The position numbers and the translations under genes were made by a program. The notes under the pieces were generated by a model. The model was not told where the DNA came from. It saw nothing but the letters and a program-made list of their open reading frames with translations, and searched no databases. Below are positions 54,487 through 63,006 of a DNA stretch of 64,000 bases, piece by piece. Source of the stretch: Desulforudis sp. (GTDB lineage Bacteria; Bacillota; Desulfotomaculia; Desulfotomaculales; Desulforudaceae); the NCBI GenBank assembly GCA_003604975.1, contig QZIR01000074.1, positions 1 to 64,000 of the forward strand, read 5' to 3'. Position 1 is the first letter of the stretch. Each line of letters starts with the position of its first letter.

Positions 54487-56406
54487 ATGGGCTATACGGC
54501 TATGTTCAAGGCAAGGAGGGTTTTCATCTGGCTGCTCCTGGCAGCGGTGTTCGCTATCTGCTCCCCGCCGGCTCATGCCGCTGCATCCGGCATTATACCC
54601 CTGGAGGACTTCTTCCGCAATCCCGAAAAAGCGGGTTTTCAACTGTCCCCCGACGGCGAACACGTGGCTTTCCTCCAGCCCTGGTCCAGTCGCCTAAACG
54701 TCTACGTACAGAAGGTCGGCTCAACTAAGGTGACCCGGATCACCGGCGCCACCGCCAGGGACATCGGCGGCTTTTACTGGGTGAACGATGACCGGATCGC
54801 CTATCTGCAGGATGAAGGCGGAGACGAGAACTTCCGGATTTACGCCGTGAACACCGACGGCACGGACCGGAAGGACCTGACCTCCTTCCAAAACACCCGG
54901 GCGGGGCTGGTGGACGGACTAAGAGACAGCGATGACGAGATCCTGATTACCCTGAACAAGAGGGATGCACGGGTCTTCGACGTGTACCGGGTCAACGTCG
55001 ACACCGGGGAAATGAAGCTGGTGGCGGAAAACCCGGGGAACATTGCCGGCTGGCTGACCGACCATGATGGGAAGGTACGGGCGGCGGTGACCGAGGACGG
55101 AGTGAACACCGGCCTGTTATACCGTGAAACCGAGCAAGCACCTTTCCGGACGGTGGCGAAGACCGACTTCCGGGAAAGCATCCGTCCCCTGCTCTTCTCC
55201 TACGACAATCGGTATCTCTACGTTTCCTCGAATGTAGGCCGGGACAAACGGGCCGTCTTCAAGTATGATCCGGCCACCGGGAAAGAGCTGGAATTGGTCT
55301 TCAAACACCCAACAGTGGACGTGGTGGACCTGCTGAGCTCGTACCACAAGCAGGCGATCACGGGGGTCTCCTACGTAACCGACCGGCTCCACTACCACTT
55401 CTTTGATCCGGAGCGGAAAGAACTCCAAGAAACACTGGAAAAGCGACTGCCGGGTTATGAGGTTCAGGTGGTCAGCGCGAGCCGGGACGAAACGCGGATG
55501 GTAGTGCGCACCTACAGCGACAAGTCTCAGGGGGCGTATTACTTCTACGACCTCGAGCAGGGAGATTTGCAGAAGCTCGCCGAGGTCAGCCCCTGGCTCG
55601 ATGAGGCAAAGATGGCCGAGATGCGGCCGATCACCTTCACCGCCAGGGACGACCTGATCATCCACGGGTATTTGACGCTGCCCCGGGGCGTGAAACCGGA
55701 GAACCTGCCGGTGGTGGTGAACCCGCACGGAGGTCCCTGGGCGCGGGATTACTGGGGATTTAGGCCCGAGGTCCAGTTCCTGGCGAACCGTGGATACGCC
55801 GTCCTACAGATGAATTTCCGGGGCTCCACTGGATACGGGCGGGAGTTCTGGGAGGCCGGTTTCAAGGAATGGGGCCGGGCGATGCAGGATGATATCACGG
55901 ACGGGGTGCACTGGCTGATCGCCGAGGGCATCGCCGATCCGGACCGGATCGCGATTTACGGGGGGTCTTACGGGGGCTACGCCACCCTTGCCGGCCTGAC
56001 GTTTACCCCTGAGCTGTACGCGGCCGGGGTGGATTACGTGGGGATCTCGAACATCTTTACCCTGCTGGAAACCATTCCACCCTACTGGGAACCGGGGCGG
56101 CAGATGCTGTACGAGATGATCGGCCATCCTGAAAAGGACCGGGAACTGCTCGAGGCGGTTTCCCCCGTCTTCCACGCCGAGAAGATTAGGGCACCCCTGT
56201 TCATCGCGCAGGGAGCCAACGATCCCCGGGTGAAAAAGTCCGAGTCCGACCAGATGGTCGAGGCGCTGAAGAAGAAAGGGATTGACGTGCCGTATATGGT
56301 AAAGGACAATGAGGGCCACGGTTTCCGGAACGAGGAAAACCGGATGGAGTTCTACCGGGCCATGGAGGAATTCCTGGCGAAGTACCTGGAGAGTACAGCG
56401 GAATAA
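54487..56406 (+). CDS. Secreted S9-family (prolyl oligopeptidase-type) peptidase
   Basis: A 639-residue serine peptidase. The N-terminal signal peptide (FIWLLLAAVFAICSPPAHA) suggests export across the membrane. A beta-propeller domain (about 40-370; repeated DG, YDPATG and YVSSN elements) precedes the alpha/beta-hydrolase domain. The catalytic triad can be placed: Ser494 in GGSYGGYATLAG, Asp579 in GANDPRV and His611 in NEGHGF. NPHGGPWARDYWGF is the oxyanion region. It probably trims peptides outside the cell. AAAGGGG lies six bases before the ATG. It converges on the Crp/Fnr gene with only three bases between the stops. Confidence 0.92.
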   Translation: MGYTAMFKARRVFIWLLLAAVFAICSPPAHAAASGIIPLEDFFRNPEKAGFQLSPDGEHVAFLQPWSSRLNVYVQKVGSTKVTRITGATARDIGGFYWVNDDRIAYLQDEGGDENFRIYAVNTDGTDRKDLTSFQNTRAGLVDGLRDSDDEILITLNKRDARVFDVYRVNVDTGEMKLVAENPGNIAGWLTDHDGKVRAAVTEDGVNTGLLYRETEQAPFRTVAKTDFRESIRPLLFSYDNRYLYVSSNVGRDKRAVFKYDPATGKELELVFKHPTVDVVDLLSSYHKQAITGVSYVTDRLHYHFFDPERKELQETLEKRLPGYEVQVVSASRDETRMVVRTYSDKSQGAYYFYDLEQGDLQKLAEVSPWLDEAKMAEMRPITFTARDDLIIHGYLTLPRGVKPENLPVVVNPHGGPWARDYWGFRPEVQFLANRGYAVLQMNFRGSTGYGREFWEAGFKEWGRAMQDDITDGVHWLIAEGIADPDRIAIYGGSYGGYATLAGLTFTPELYAAGVDYVGISNIFTLLETIPPYWEPGRQMLYEMIGHPEKDRELLEAVSPVFHAEKIRAPLFIAQGANDPRVKKSESDQMVEALKKKGIDVPYMVKDNEGHGFRNEENRMEFYRAMEEFLAKYLESTAE

Positions 56407-56409
56407 CCC

Positions 56410-57147
56410 CTATTCGTTCACCCAGGCGGCCAGCTTCTTGGGATCGGTGATCACGATCTCCCGCCCGTCCACGGTGATGCTGTTCTCCTGGCGAAATGTA
56501 TTCAGGAGTACCGTAACGGTCTGACGGCTGGCACCGATCATAGACGCCAGTTCGTTGTGGGTCAGGGGCAACTTGATCTTGGTGCCGGAATTCGTCGGAA
56601 TCCCACAGCTGTCACTGACTTTAAGCAAGAACAGGGCCAAGCGTGCCGCGGCGTGCCAGCATACCAGCTCGAAGACCATGGATTCGGCCGCCCGCATCCG
56701 CGCGGCCAGGAGCTTTGAGGTCCGGATCGCCAAACCGGGCTCGGCATTCATGAGGTCCAGGAACTGCTCCTTGATGAGCACCACCAGCGTAATGTCGCGG
56801 ATAGCACCGGCATAGCAGGTCCGGTGACCGTGGTAAAGCGTTTCCGCCAGGCCGATCATCTCGCCCGGGTTGCGCATTGCCCCGACCGTGACCTCCTGCC
56901 CCTCGGCACTCATTTTATAGATCTTTACGTAACCGCTTTCGATGAGGTACACCCGGTCAGCCACTTCGTCAGGAGACCAGATAATCTGGTCACGGGGATA
57001 GCGGACCAGTGTCCCGTTCTTGCGGATCAGTTCCTTTTCGTGGTCACTGACAACCAGAACGTCCTGCGTCCCTGGTTTGGTATCCGTGCTACCAAACACC
57101 ACACTCACCCCCATTTGCATCTTATCCAATTTCTGAATAATTCGCAA
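56410..57147 (-). CDS. Crp/Fnr-family transcription regulator
   Basis: A 245-residue regulator with an N-terminal cyclic-nucleotide-binding-like domain (YLIESGYVKIYKMSAEGQEV; NPGEMIGLAETLYHGHRT), a dimerisation helix and a C-terminal winged helix-turn-helix (LTHNELASMIGASRQTVTVL). There is no N-terminal FNR cysteine cluster, so it is unlikely to sense oxygen by an Fe-S centre; Cys residues near 113 and 161 could bind haem or metal. It lies 40 bases after the last hydrogenase gene and may be cotranscribed with it, so it may control the hydrogenase. The exact start is unsure; GTG codons about 15 residues in have a GGGGGTGAG upstream. Confidence 0.85.
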   Translation of the reverse strand: MRIIQKLDKMQMGVSVVFGSTDTKPGTQDVLVVSDHEKELIRKNGTLVRYPRDQIIWSPDEVADRVYLIESGYVKIYKMSAEGQEVTVGAMRNPGEMIGLAETLYHGHRTCYAGAIRDITLVVLIKEQFLDLMNAEPGLAIRTSKLLAARMRAAESMVFELVCWHAAARLALFLLKVSDSCGIPTNSGTKIKLPLTHNELASMIGASRQTVTVLLNTFRQENSITVDGREIVITDPKKLAAWVNE

Positions 57148-57187
57148 ATGGGTTTAAAAAATCCTGCTTAACGTGTAATTATATAAA

Positions 57188-57547
57188 TCAAGTCTCTTTA
57201 CTGGCGGAATACGCCACCGTTTTAGCATCTGCGGCCCCGTGGGGGCTTACTTCCATACGCAGCGATCCCTGTGGACAAAGCTCGGCGCACCGTGCGCAGC
57301 TAATGCAGGCAAAGGAGTTGTAAACACGCGAGATGTGCAGGTTCTCACGGTCCTCCTCCACCGAAATAGCAGCGGCCGGGCAGATGTTTGCGCAGATCCC
57401 GCAGTAGGTACACTTATCCGGATCGTAGGCCAGCCGCGCCCGCGCCCTGGGGAAGGGTTCCCTTTTCACAATGGGGTACGGACGGGTCGCCGGACCGGAG
57501 AAGAGGTTTTTGATCAGGTTTCCACTCATTAAGGGCATTATATGCAC
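57188..57547 (-). CDS. echF: Ech-type hydrogenase ferredoxin-like subunit F
   Basis: A 119-residue polyferredoxin subunit homologous to NuoI. Two 4Fe-4S motifs are complete: CTYCGICANICP and CISCARCAELCP. It carries electrons between soluble ferredoxin and the small subunit on the cytoplasmic face of the complex. It is the last gene of the six-gene set, 12 bases after echE. Confidence 0.92.
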   Translation of the reverse strand: MHIMPLMSGNLIKNLFSGPATRPYPIVKREPFPRARARLAYDPDKCTYCGICANICPAAAISVEEDRENLHISRVYNSFACISCARCAELCPQGSLRMEVSPHGAADAKTVAYSASKET

Positions 57548-57559
57548 ACCTCCCGCTTA

Positions 57560-58636
57560 TCAGCGTTCCGTACAGGCGATGCAGGGGTCGATGGACATCG
57601 TGATCACGGGTACGTCCGCCAACTCGCACCCGGGAAGCATGACCAAAAGCGCCGGAATGTTGGAGAAGGTCGGGGTCCGGACTTTGAGCCGTTCCAGGTA
57701 GGCCGTACCGTTCCCCCGGGCATACTCCACCAATTCGCCGCGGGGCTGTTCCACCCGAATCAGTCCCTCCCCTTCGGGGAAGCTCTTGACCGTGACCGTC
57801 AGGTCGCCCTCGGGCATCTGATCAAGGGCCTTTATGACCAGCTCCACGGACTGAACCACCTCACGCAGCCGAACCATCATCCGGGCATAGGAGTCACAGC
57901 CGATTTCCACCACCGGTTCAAATCCGAGGTCGTCATACACCGCGTATCCCAGGGTTCGGGCGTCATCGGCCCACCCGCTGCCGCGCAGCGTGGGACCGAC
58001 GGTACCCAGGCTCCAGGCCTGATCGCGGGGCAGCACTCCCTTACCCACAGTACGGAGTTTCACCGTGTAGTCCTTGGCAAACACGGGATAGATGCTCTTG
58101 AGTTCCTTCTGGAAGGCAGCCATCTGGCGGCGGACCCCCGGCTCCATGTCCAGGTCGATGTCCCGCCGGACACCGCCAATGACACAAGACGACTGGATCA
58201 CCCGCTGGCCGGTGGTCATCTCCAGGGTATCCAGGATGATTTCCCGTGCCCGCCAGCACTGCATGAACAGGCTTTCGAAGCCGAACGAGTCGGCCAGGAG
58301 TCCCAACCAGAGCATATGACTGTGAATCCGAGAGAGCTCGCTCCAGACCACCCGCAGGTATTTCGCCCGCGGCGGGACTTCCACCCGCATCATCCCTTCG
58401 ATCAGCTCGCAGTAGCAGAGGGCGTGGATGAAGCTGCAGATGCCGCAAATGCGCTCGCACAGGAAGATGTTGTTCGGGTAGAGGTTGGCTTCGGCGGCCT
58501 TTTCAATCCCCCGGTGCATGTATCCGATCACGGGAAGGACCTCGACCACGCGTTCGTCTTCACAGGTCAGCTGCAGCTGAATGGCCTCCGGCAGAACCGG
58601 GTGTTGCGGCCCGAAAGGAAATGTGACACGTGCCAT
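57560..58636 (-). CDS. echE: Ech-type [NiFe] hydrogenase large subunit E
   Basis: A 358-residue catalytic subunit related to NuoD. The nickel ligands are present: RICGIC (Cys64, Cys67; HALC follows) and DPCIAC (Cys352, Cys355), which separates it from true complex I subunits. The protein ends three residues after the last cysteine (TER), so there is no C-terminal extension for a maturation protease to remove. It should interconvert protons and hydrogen using ferredoxin electrons. The start overlaps the echD stop by one base. Confidence 0.95.
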   Translation of the reverse strand: MARVTFPFGPQHPVLPEAIQLQLTCEDERVVEVLPVIGYMHRGIEKAAEANLYPNNIFLCERICGICSFIHALCYCELIEGMMRVEVPPRAKYLRVVWSELSRIHSHMLWLGLLADSFGFESLFMQCWRAREIILDTLEMTTGQRVIQSSCVIGGVRRDIDLDMEPGVRRQMAAFQKELKSIYPVFAKDYTVKLRTVGKGVLPRDQAWSLGTVGPTLRGSGWADDARTLGYAVYDDLGFEPVVEIGCDSYARMMVRLREVVQSVELVIKALDQMPEGDLTVTVKSFPEGEGLIRVEQPRGELVEYARGNGTAYLERLKVRTPTFSNIPALLVMLPGCELADVPVITMSIDPCIACTER

Positions 58637-59034
58637 TACTCTCCACCTCCTGTCAGCTTAGGCTTCGGCCGCACCTTGAGGAGCGGCATCTGCAGGCTTT
58701 TCTCAGACAGAAGCATTCGGCACTTGAAGTCAATGGCCAGGTTTATGATCTTCACCCCGAAGAACTCTCTGATCTCATTTTCCATCAAGACCGCGCCAAG
58801 CAGGATCGAGGAGATACTCGGCAGTTCCTCGTCTTTGGCCATCCGCACCCTGAGCCTCACCACATCCAGTGTCGGCTTCTGAAACAGGTAGATGATTTCG
58901 AATTCCGGGTCCAAGTCGAGACAGATCATCGTGGTAAAGCGGGCCCCCTCCGAGGCTAGGAGTTCAACCTCTTTCAACAGCGCATCCGGGCTGATTACCG
59001 GATCGGCGCCCCGGTCAACGCGCACCTGCTGCAT
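58636..59034 (-). CDS. echD: Ech-type hydrogenase subunit D (NuoC-like)
   Basis: A 132-residue NuoC-like soluble subunit: FTTMICLDLDPEFEIIYLFQ, LPSISSILLGAVLMENEIRE and EFFGVKIINLAID fit the family. It has a structural role linking the large subunit to the rest of the cytoplasmic arm. It overlaps echC by 20 bases and abuts echE. Confidence 0.88.
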   Translation of the reverse strand: MQQVRVDRGADPVISPDALLKEVELLASEGARFTTMICLDLDPEFEIIYLFQKPTLDVVRLRVRMAKDEELPSISSILLGAVLMENEIREFFGVKIINLAIDFKCRMLLSEKSLQMPLLKVRPKPKLTGGGE

Positions 59035-59473
59035 GTGCTACACCCCCGCTTCTCTTTTCCTCCAGTTTCTGTAACGCCAGCACTACGCCGTCGATTATCG
59101 CTTCCGGCCGGGCGGCGCAGCCTCTGACGTAGACATCCACCGGAATGACCTTGTCGACCCCGCCCAATGTGTTCACGCAGTTATGGAAGACCCCGCCCGT
59201 AGCGGCACAGGCGCCCACGGCAATCACCACCTTCGGATCAGGTGTCTGCGCGTAGAGCCGCTGCAGTACTTCGCGGTTTTTCCAGTTAACCGGCCCGGTG
59301 ATCATCAGCACGTCGGCGTGCTTGGGGTTGCCGATGTTGAGCATACCGAACCGCTCCACGTCGTACAGCGGGGTCAGGCAGGCCAGAATCTCAATATCAC
59401 AACCGTTGCAACCACCGGTGCAGTAGTGCAGGATCCAGGGGGATTTGACCCGGGCACGTTTCAGGAAACCCAT
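59015..59473 (-). CDS. echC: Ech-type hydrogenase small subunit C (NuoB-like)
   Basis: A 152-residue small subunit that holds the proximal 4Fe-4S cluster. Four ligand cysteines can be placed: Cys22 and Cys25 in GGCNGCDIE, Cys89 in VGACAATGG and Cys119 in RGCAARPEA. It lacks the medial and distal cluster domains of uptake hydrogenases, as expected for group 4. Confidence 0.94.
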   Translation of the reverse strand: MGFLKRARVKSPWILHYCTGGCNGCDIEILACLTPLYDVERFGMLNIGNPKHADVLMITGPVNWKNREVLQRLYAQTPDPKVVIAVGACAATGGVFHNCVNTLGGVDKVIPVDVYVRGCAARPEAIIDGVVLALQKLEEKRSGGVAHAAGAR

Positions 59474-59504
59474 CAGGCCTCACTCCTTTCCGAAACCGCA
59501 CTGG

Positions 59505-60365
59505 TTAGAGTAATACCGAGAGCAGTACAAGATTGGCGACAATAAACCCGATACCGACGCCCCAGCTCGCACCGAGCATCCAGGACCAGCGCAGGCGGGC
59601 GGCGATGTTGTCGATCCAGAGCTCGAGGAAGTAGGCGGCGAAGGCGATCAGGACCCCCACCCACAGCGGCTGCACCCAGAAGAGGGCAAGGAAGGCCATC
59701 AGCAGGACCAGCTCATACCAGTGGGTCAGTTCAATGAGTGCCAGGTGCGGCCCCGAGTACTCGGTGTAGACGCCGCGCACCAGCTCCTGGTGGGCGTGTT
59801 CAGAGGCGGCAATGTCAAAGGGCGACTTCCGCATCTTGATACCCAGGGCCACCAGCACCGCCACAAAGACCAGAGGTAGAAATGGCAGGAGCGGCTGGTT
59901 GGCCTCAAATACGCTGTACACGGTGAACCCGCCGGTCTGGAAGTAAATCGCTACGGCCGCCAGCAACAGGATCGGCTCGTAAGAGAGCATCTGCAGCAGT
60001 TCCCGGTTGGCCCCGAAGCGCGCGTAGGGCGATCGGGCGGAAAGCGCACCAAAGGCCAGCGCCCCCCCGGCGAAAGCAAGGATGAAGAACACAACCAGGA
60101 GATCCTGCCCCAGAAAGAACAGGGCAAAGGCCGTAAGGGTCAGCAGGAAATAGCTCCACACCCAGGCGATGCTGGCCCGGGAGCTGACCGAGCGGGATTT
60201 GCCGACCAGCTTCCCGAAATCGTAGAACGGCTGGGTCAACGGCGGTCCGAGGCGCCCCTGCATTCGGGCCGTAAGCTTCCGGTCGAGCCCTCTTAAGAGA
60301 CCCCCGACCAACGGGGCCAGTAACACTGCAGCGACCGCGATAATGATGGGCCAGGTCAGTGTCAT
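59505..60365 (-). CDS. echB: Ech-type hydrogenase membrane subunit B (NuoH-like)
   Basis: A 286-residue membrane subunit with about eight helices, homologous to NuoH. The family signature is visible on the cytoplasmic loops: ARMQGRLGPPLTQPFYDFGK, MRKSPFDIAASEHAHQELVR and GVYTEYSGPHLALIE. It connects the cluster-bearing arm to the ion pump. Its ATG overlaps the echA stop (ATGA). Confidence 0.94.
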   Translation of the reverse strand: MTLTWPIIIAVAAVLLAPLVGGLLRGLDRKLTARMQGRLGPPLTQPFYDFGKLVGKSRSVSSRASIAWVWSYFLLTLTAFALFFLGQDLLVVFFILAFAGGALAFGALSARSPYARFGANRELLQMLSYEPILLLAAVAIYFQTGGFTVYSVFEANQPLLPFLPLVFVAVLVALGIKMRKSPFDIAASEHAHQELVRGVYTEYSGPHLALIELTHWYELVLLMAFLALFWVQPLWVGVLIAFAAYFLELWIDNIAARLRWSWMLGASWGVGIGFIVANLVLLSVLL

Positions 60366-62287
60366 CGCAAGATCACCCCCGCCAAGAGCGCCACCAGCAA
60401 CACCAGGGCACTCCAGTTCGATAGCGGGGTCAGCCGAGCTTCACCGAACAGTTGCGTCCAGTAGGCGCCTCCGGTTGTAGCCTGGACCGGTTCCCCGGCG
60501 ATACCGGTAAACCACAGCTCCGGGCCGTCGACATTTACGCCGCAGAGGTAGACCGGATCAAGTTCTTTCCGGTACCCGCGTGCGGCCAGGGCGGGCAGCA
60601 ACACCGCTGCAGCCACGGCCAGGAACAGCGCCCAGGGCGGGAAGAACCCGAATGTGGTGCGCAGATGCCACCCTGCTACGTCAAAGGCCTGGTCATAGCC
60701 CATGCCCGACAGCGCTGGCTGGATCAGCACAGTGATGAGGGGCGTCACGAAAATGCTCAGCCCCACAGCCCCAGACACCAGCAACAGGATGGTGCCATAA
60801 GCCAGGAAGGGCTTTGGCTCCTTGGTCTCAACCACCGGCCCGCTGAGCATCCGGCCGAGCCACTTGGACCAGAAGACTAGGGTAGCTGCGCTTCCGACCG
60901 CAAGGAAGGTCACCACGGCGATAAACCACCCGGCCTGAGCCCCGGCGGCTTCGATCGCCGCCCACTTGGCGAAGGCCACGCCGAAGGGCAGGAACAACAT
61001 CGAGAGCATGCCGATCACGGCAGCTATCGTGAGCACCGGACGGCGTGCCGCCAGTCCGTCCAGATCTTCGATGTCGCGGCTGCCGATCTGCTGTTCGGCT
61101 ACGCCCACCGCCATAAAGAGCATCCCCTTGGAAACAGCGTGGAAGATGATCAGGGCGATACCGGCCGCGATCGCCAGGTCGGTGTTAATACCGGCGCAAC
61201 AGACGATTAGGCCGAGGTTGGCGATGGTCGAGTAAGCCAGCACCCGCTTGGAGATGTTCTGGCCGATGGCCAGGAGCGAGGTCACCATGAACACAAACGC
61301 GCCGAAGATCGCCACCAGAAGCGAAAGGCTGGTGTCGGCATAACCCGGTGCCAAACGCAGCACCAGGTAGACACCGGCCTTAACCATGGTGCTGGAGTGC
61401 AGGAGCGCGGACACCGGGGTGGGCGCGACCATTGCCCCTAAGAGCCAGCTCTGGAAAGGTGCCTGAGCGGCCTTGGTAAAGCCGGTCAGGCAGAACAGGG
61501 CCAGCGGCAGGAGCACCAGGGCCGATCCCCCGGTAACCAGTTCTTGAATGGATATCGTGCCGGCGTTGTTGTAGGCCAGTCCAATCCCGGCCACCATCGC
61601 CACCGAGCCGACCAGGTTCATCCAAAGGGCGCGCAGGGCGTTCTCTCTGGCCTCGTCCGTGAGGTTGTGGCGGATCAGGTGGTAACAGCACAGGGTGGTG
61701 ACTTCCCAGAAGAAGAAGAGCCAGAGCAGGCTGTTCGCAAAGACTAGGCCGTTCATCACCCCCAGAAAGAGGACGAACCAGAAGAAGAACTGGGGTTGGC
61801 GCGTGCGTTCCAGCTTGAGGTGGGCTTCATGCGCGGGCATATAGTCGGTGGCGTAGAGGACGATCAGGCTGCCGACAACCGAAATCACAAGGCACATCAC
61901 AATGGCCAGGGCGTCGATGTGAAAGACCGGTGACACGGCCACGTGCCCGCCGAGCACCCCGAACTGAACCACTGGAAGCAGCACCGCAAGCACCACAGCA
62001 AGGCCCAGGACCAGGCCGTTCCGGGACGTGACGCCGATGTACAGGAAATAGGCAAGGATTACGTAGTCAAGAACAGCAACGATGTTATCCCAGACTGCCG
62101 CCGGCGTTAAGGCGAACGGCCCCTCTGGCAAAACCCGCAGGGCGAGAGCCGCCGCCGCAACCATCAGCAGCACCATCGCCGGTAGTAGCAAGACCTTCTG
62201 CGCCGCAGCGTTTCGGAGCGCAAGACAACACACGGCCACTGCCACCGGCAGGAGAACGAGTAAGGAAACAAGCAGCTCACCAGACAA
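60362..62287 (-). CDS. echA: Ech-type hydrogenase membrane subunit A (NuoL-like antiporter)
   Basis: A 641-residue Mrp/NuoL-like ion-translocating subunit with about 16 membrane helices. The conserved core has FFWEVTTLCCYHLIRH (Glu of the first helix pair), GFTKAAQAPFQSWLLGAM (Lys), and HSSTMVKAGVYLVLR (His and Lys). These residues form the proton or sodium path in this family. TTG start after GAAGGAGG. It is the first gene of the hydrogenase operon. Confidence 0.94.
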   Translation of the reverse strand: MSGELLVSLLVLLPVAVAVCCLALRNAAAQKVLLLPAMVLLMVAAAALALRVLPEGPFALTPAAVWDNIVAVLDYVILAYFLYIGVTSRNGLVLGLAVVLAVLLPVVQFGVLGGHVAVSPVFHIDALAIVMCLVISVVGSLIVLYATDYMPAHEAHLKLERTRQPQFFFWFVLFLGVMNGLVFANSLLWLFFFWEVTTLCCYHLIRHNLTDEARENALRALWMNLVGSVAMVAGIGLAYNNAGTISIQELVTGGSALVLLPLALFCLTGFTKAAQAPFQSWLLGAMVAPTPVSALLHSSTMVKAGVYLVLRLAPGYADTSLSLLVAIFGAFVFMVTSLLAIGQNISKRVLAYSTIANLGLIVCCAGINTDLAIAAGIALIIFHAVSKGMLFMAVGVAEQQIGSRDIEDLDGLAARRPVLTIAAVIGMLSMLFLPFGVAFAKWAAIEAAGAQAGWFIAVVTFLAVGSAATLVFWSKWLGRMLSGPVVETKEPKPFLAYGTILLLVSGAVGLSIFVTPLITVLIQPALSGMGYDQAFDVAGWHLRTTFGFFPPWALFLAVAAAVLLPALAARGYRKELDPVYLCGVNVDGPELWFTGIAGEPVQATTGGAYWTQLFGEARLTPLSNWSALVLLVALLAGVILR

Positions 62288-62328
62288 CGCGTATACACCT
62301 CCTTCTCGGTCGGTAGACGTATACCTGA

Positions 62329-62904
62329 TTAGCTCTTTCTACTGTCCAAAAGGTCAGCCAGACTGTCCATTTTTTTAGTGGTCTCCCCGTATTCATCCAG
62401 CATCTTCTGCACCTTGCTGAAGTAAGGCAGCCTGGGACGTAGGTAGCCAAAGAGGATGCGGCCGAAGATGTAACAGATCAGAAAAACGACAACGTAGTTA
62501 GCAGCGAGATTTGTGAAGGGAAAATACAGCTTGATGTCCATAAAACGCAACTGCATCCAGCTGAGAGCGAAGAAGATTGGCCAGAGAAAAGCAGCCGACA
62601 GGGCAACAGCGTTGAAGAAGACTCTCCCAAAGGCGTCGTTGGCCTCTTTATTCTGGGCCTTGTACTGCTGCTTCTCCCCCGCCCTTAACGCCGCCAGGGA
62701 GGCGTTGTTCATTTCCACCATTCTGGCGTTCAGACCCTGCAGATGTTTGAGGTTCAACCGGTAAGCGATGGACGCCGTAAATTCCCCGAGAACGACCGTC
62801 AGGAAGGCGAGGAGGAAGGTGCCCAGGAAGAAATCGGACACCGGATTCCCCGTGATCCGGTAGAGGACGATTAGTACTTGATCTAAGGCAGTCCAGAATT
62901 CCAC
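62329..62904 (-). CDS. Small membrane protein, possibly Oxa1/DUF106-like
   Basis: A 191-residue protein starting at the GTG at 62904 (AAAGGG upstream); the frame extends to 62973 without a ribosome-binding site. The order is one membrane helix (about 27-48), a charged cytoplasmic helical hairpin (MVEMNNASLAALRAGEKQQY; KNKEAND-type), two membrane helices (about 93-116 and 127-150) and a C-terminal coiled coil. This layout resembles archaeal DUF106/EMC3-type members of the Oxa1 superfamily. That assignment is a topology argument, not a motif match. It lies between the TSUP gene and the hydrogenase operon on the same strand and could serve either. Confidence 0.55.
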   Translation of the reverse strand: MEFWTALDQVLIVLYRITGNPVSDFFLGTFLLAFLTVVLGEFTASIAYRLNLKHLQGLNARMVEMNNASLAALRAGEKQQYKAQNKEANDAFGRVFFNAVALSAAFLWPIFFALSWMQLRFMDIKLYFPFTNLAANYVVVFLICYIFGRILFGYLRPRLPYFSKVQKMLDEYGETTKKMDSLADLLDSRKS

Positions 62905-63006
62905 GGTATCAAACCCTTTAATTTGGGGTGGCGGCCGGTCCAGGGAGGAAGCCCGAAACCGGCCGCCCCTCACGTTGCTTACATTTGGTTATTTACATTT
63001 GGTTGT

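Noticed and set aside
57542-58882. A 446-codon plus-strand frame across the hydrogenase genes
   Set aside because: Antisense to echE and echD, which have all catalytic motifs; the translation has no family features.
62975-63005. Tandem TTACATTTGGTT repeat between the TSUP gene and its neighbour
   Set aside because: Only two copies, in a short intergenic gap; too little to support a binding site or array.
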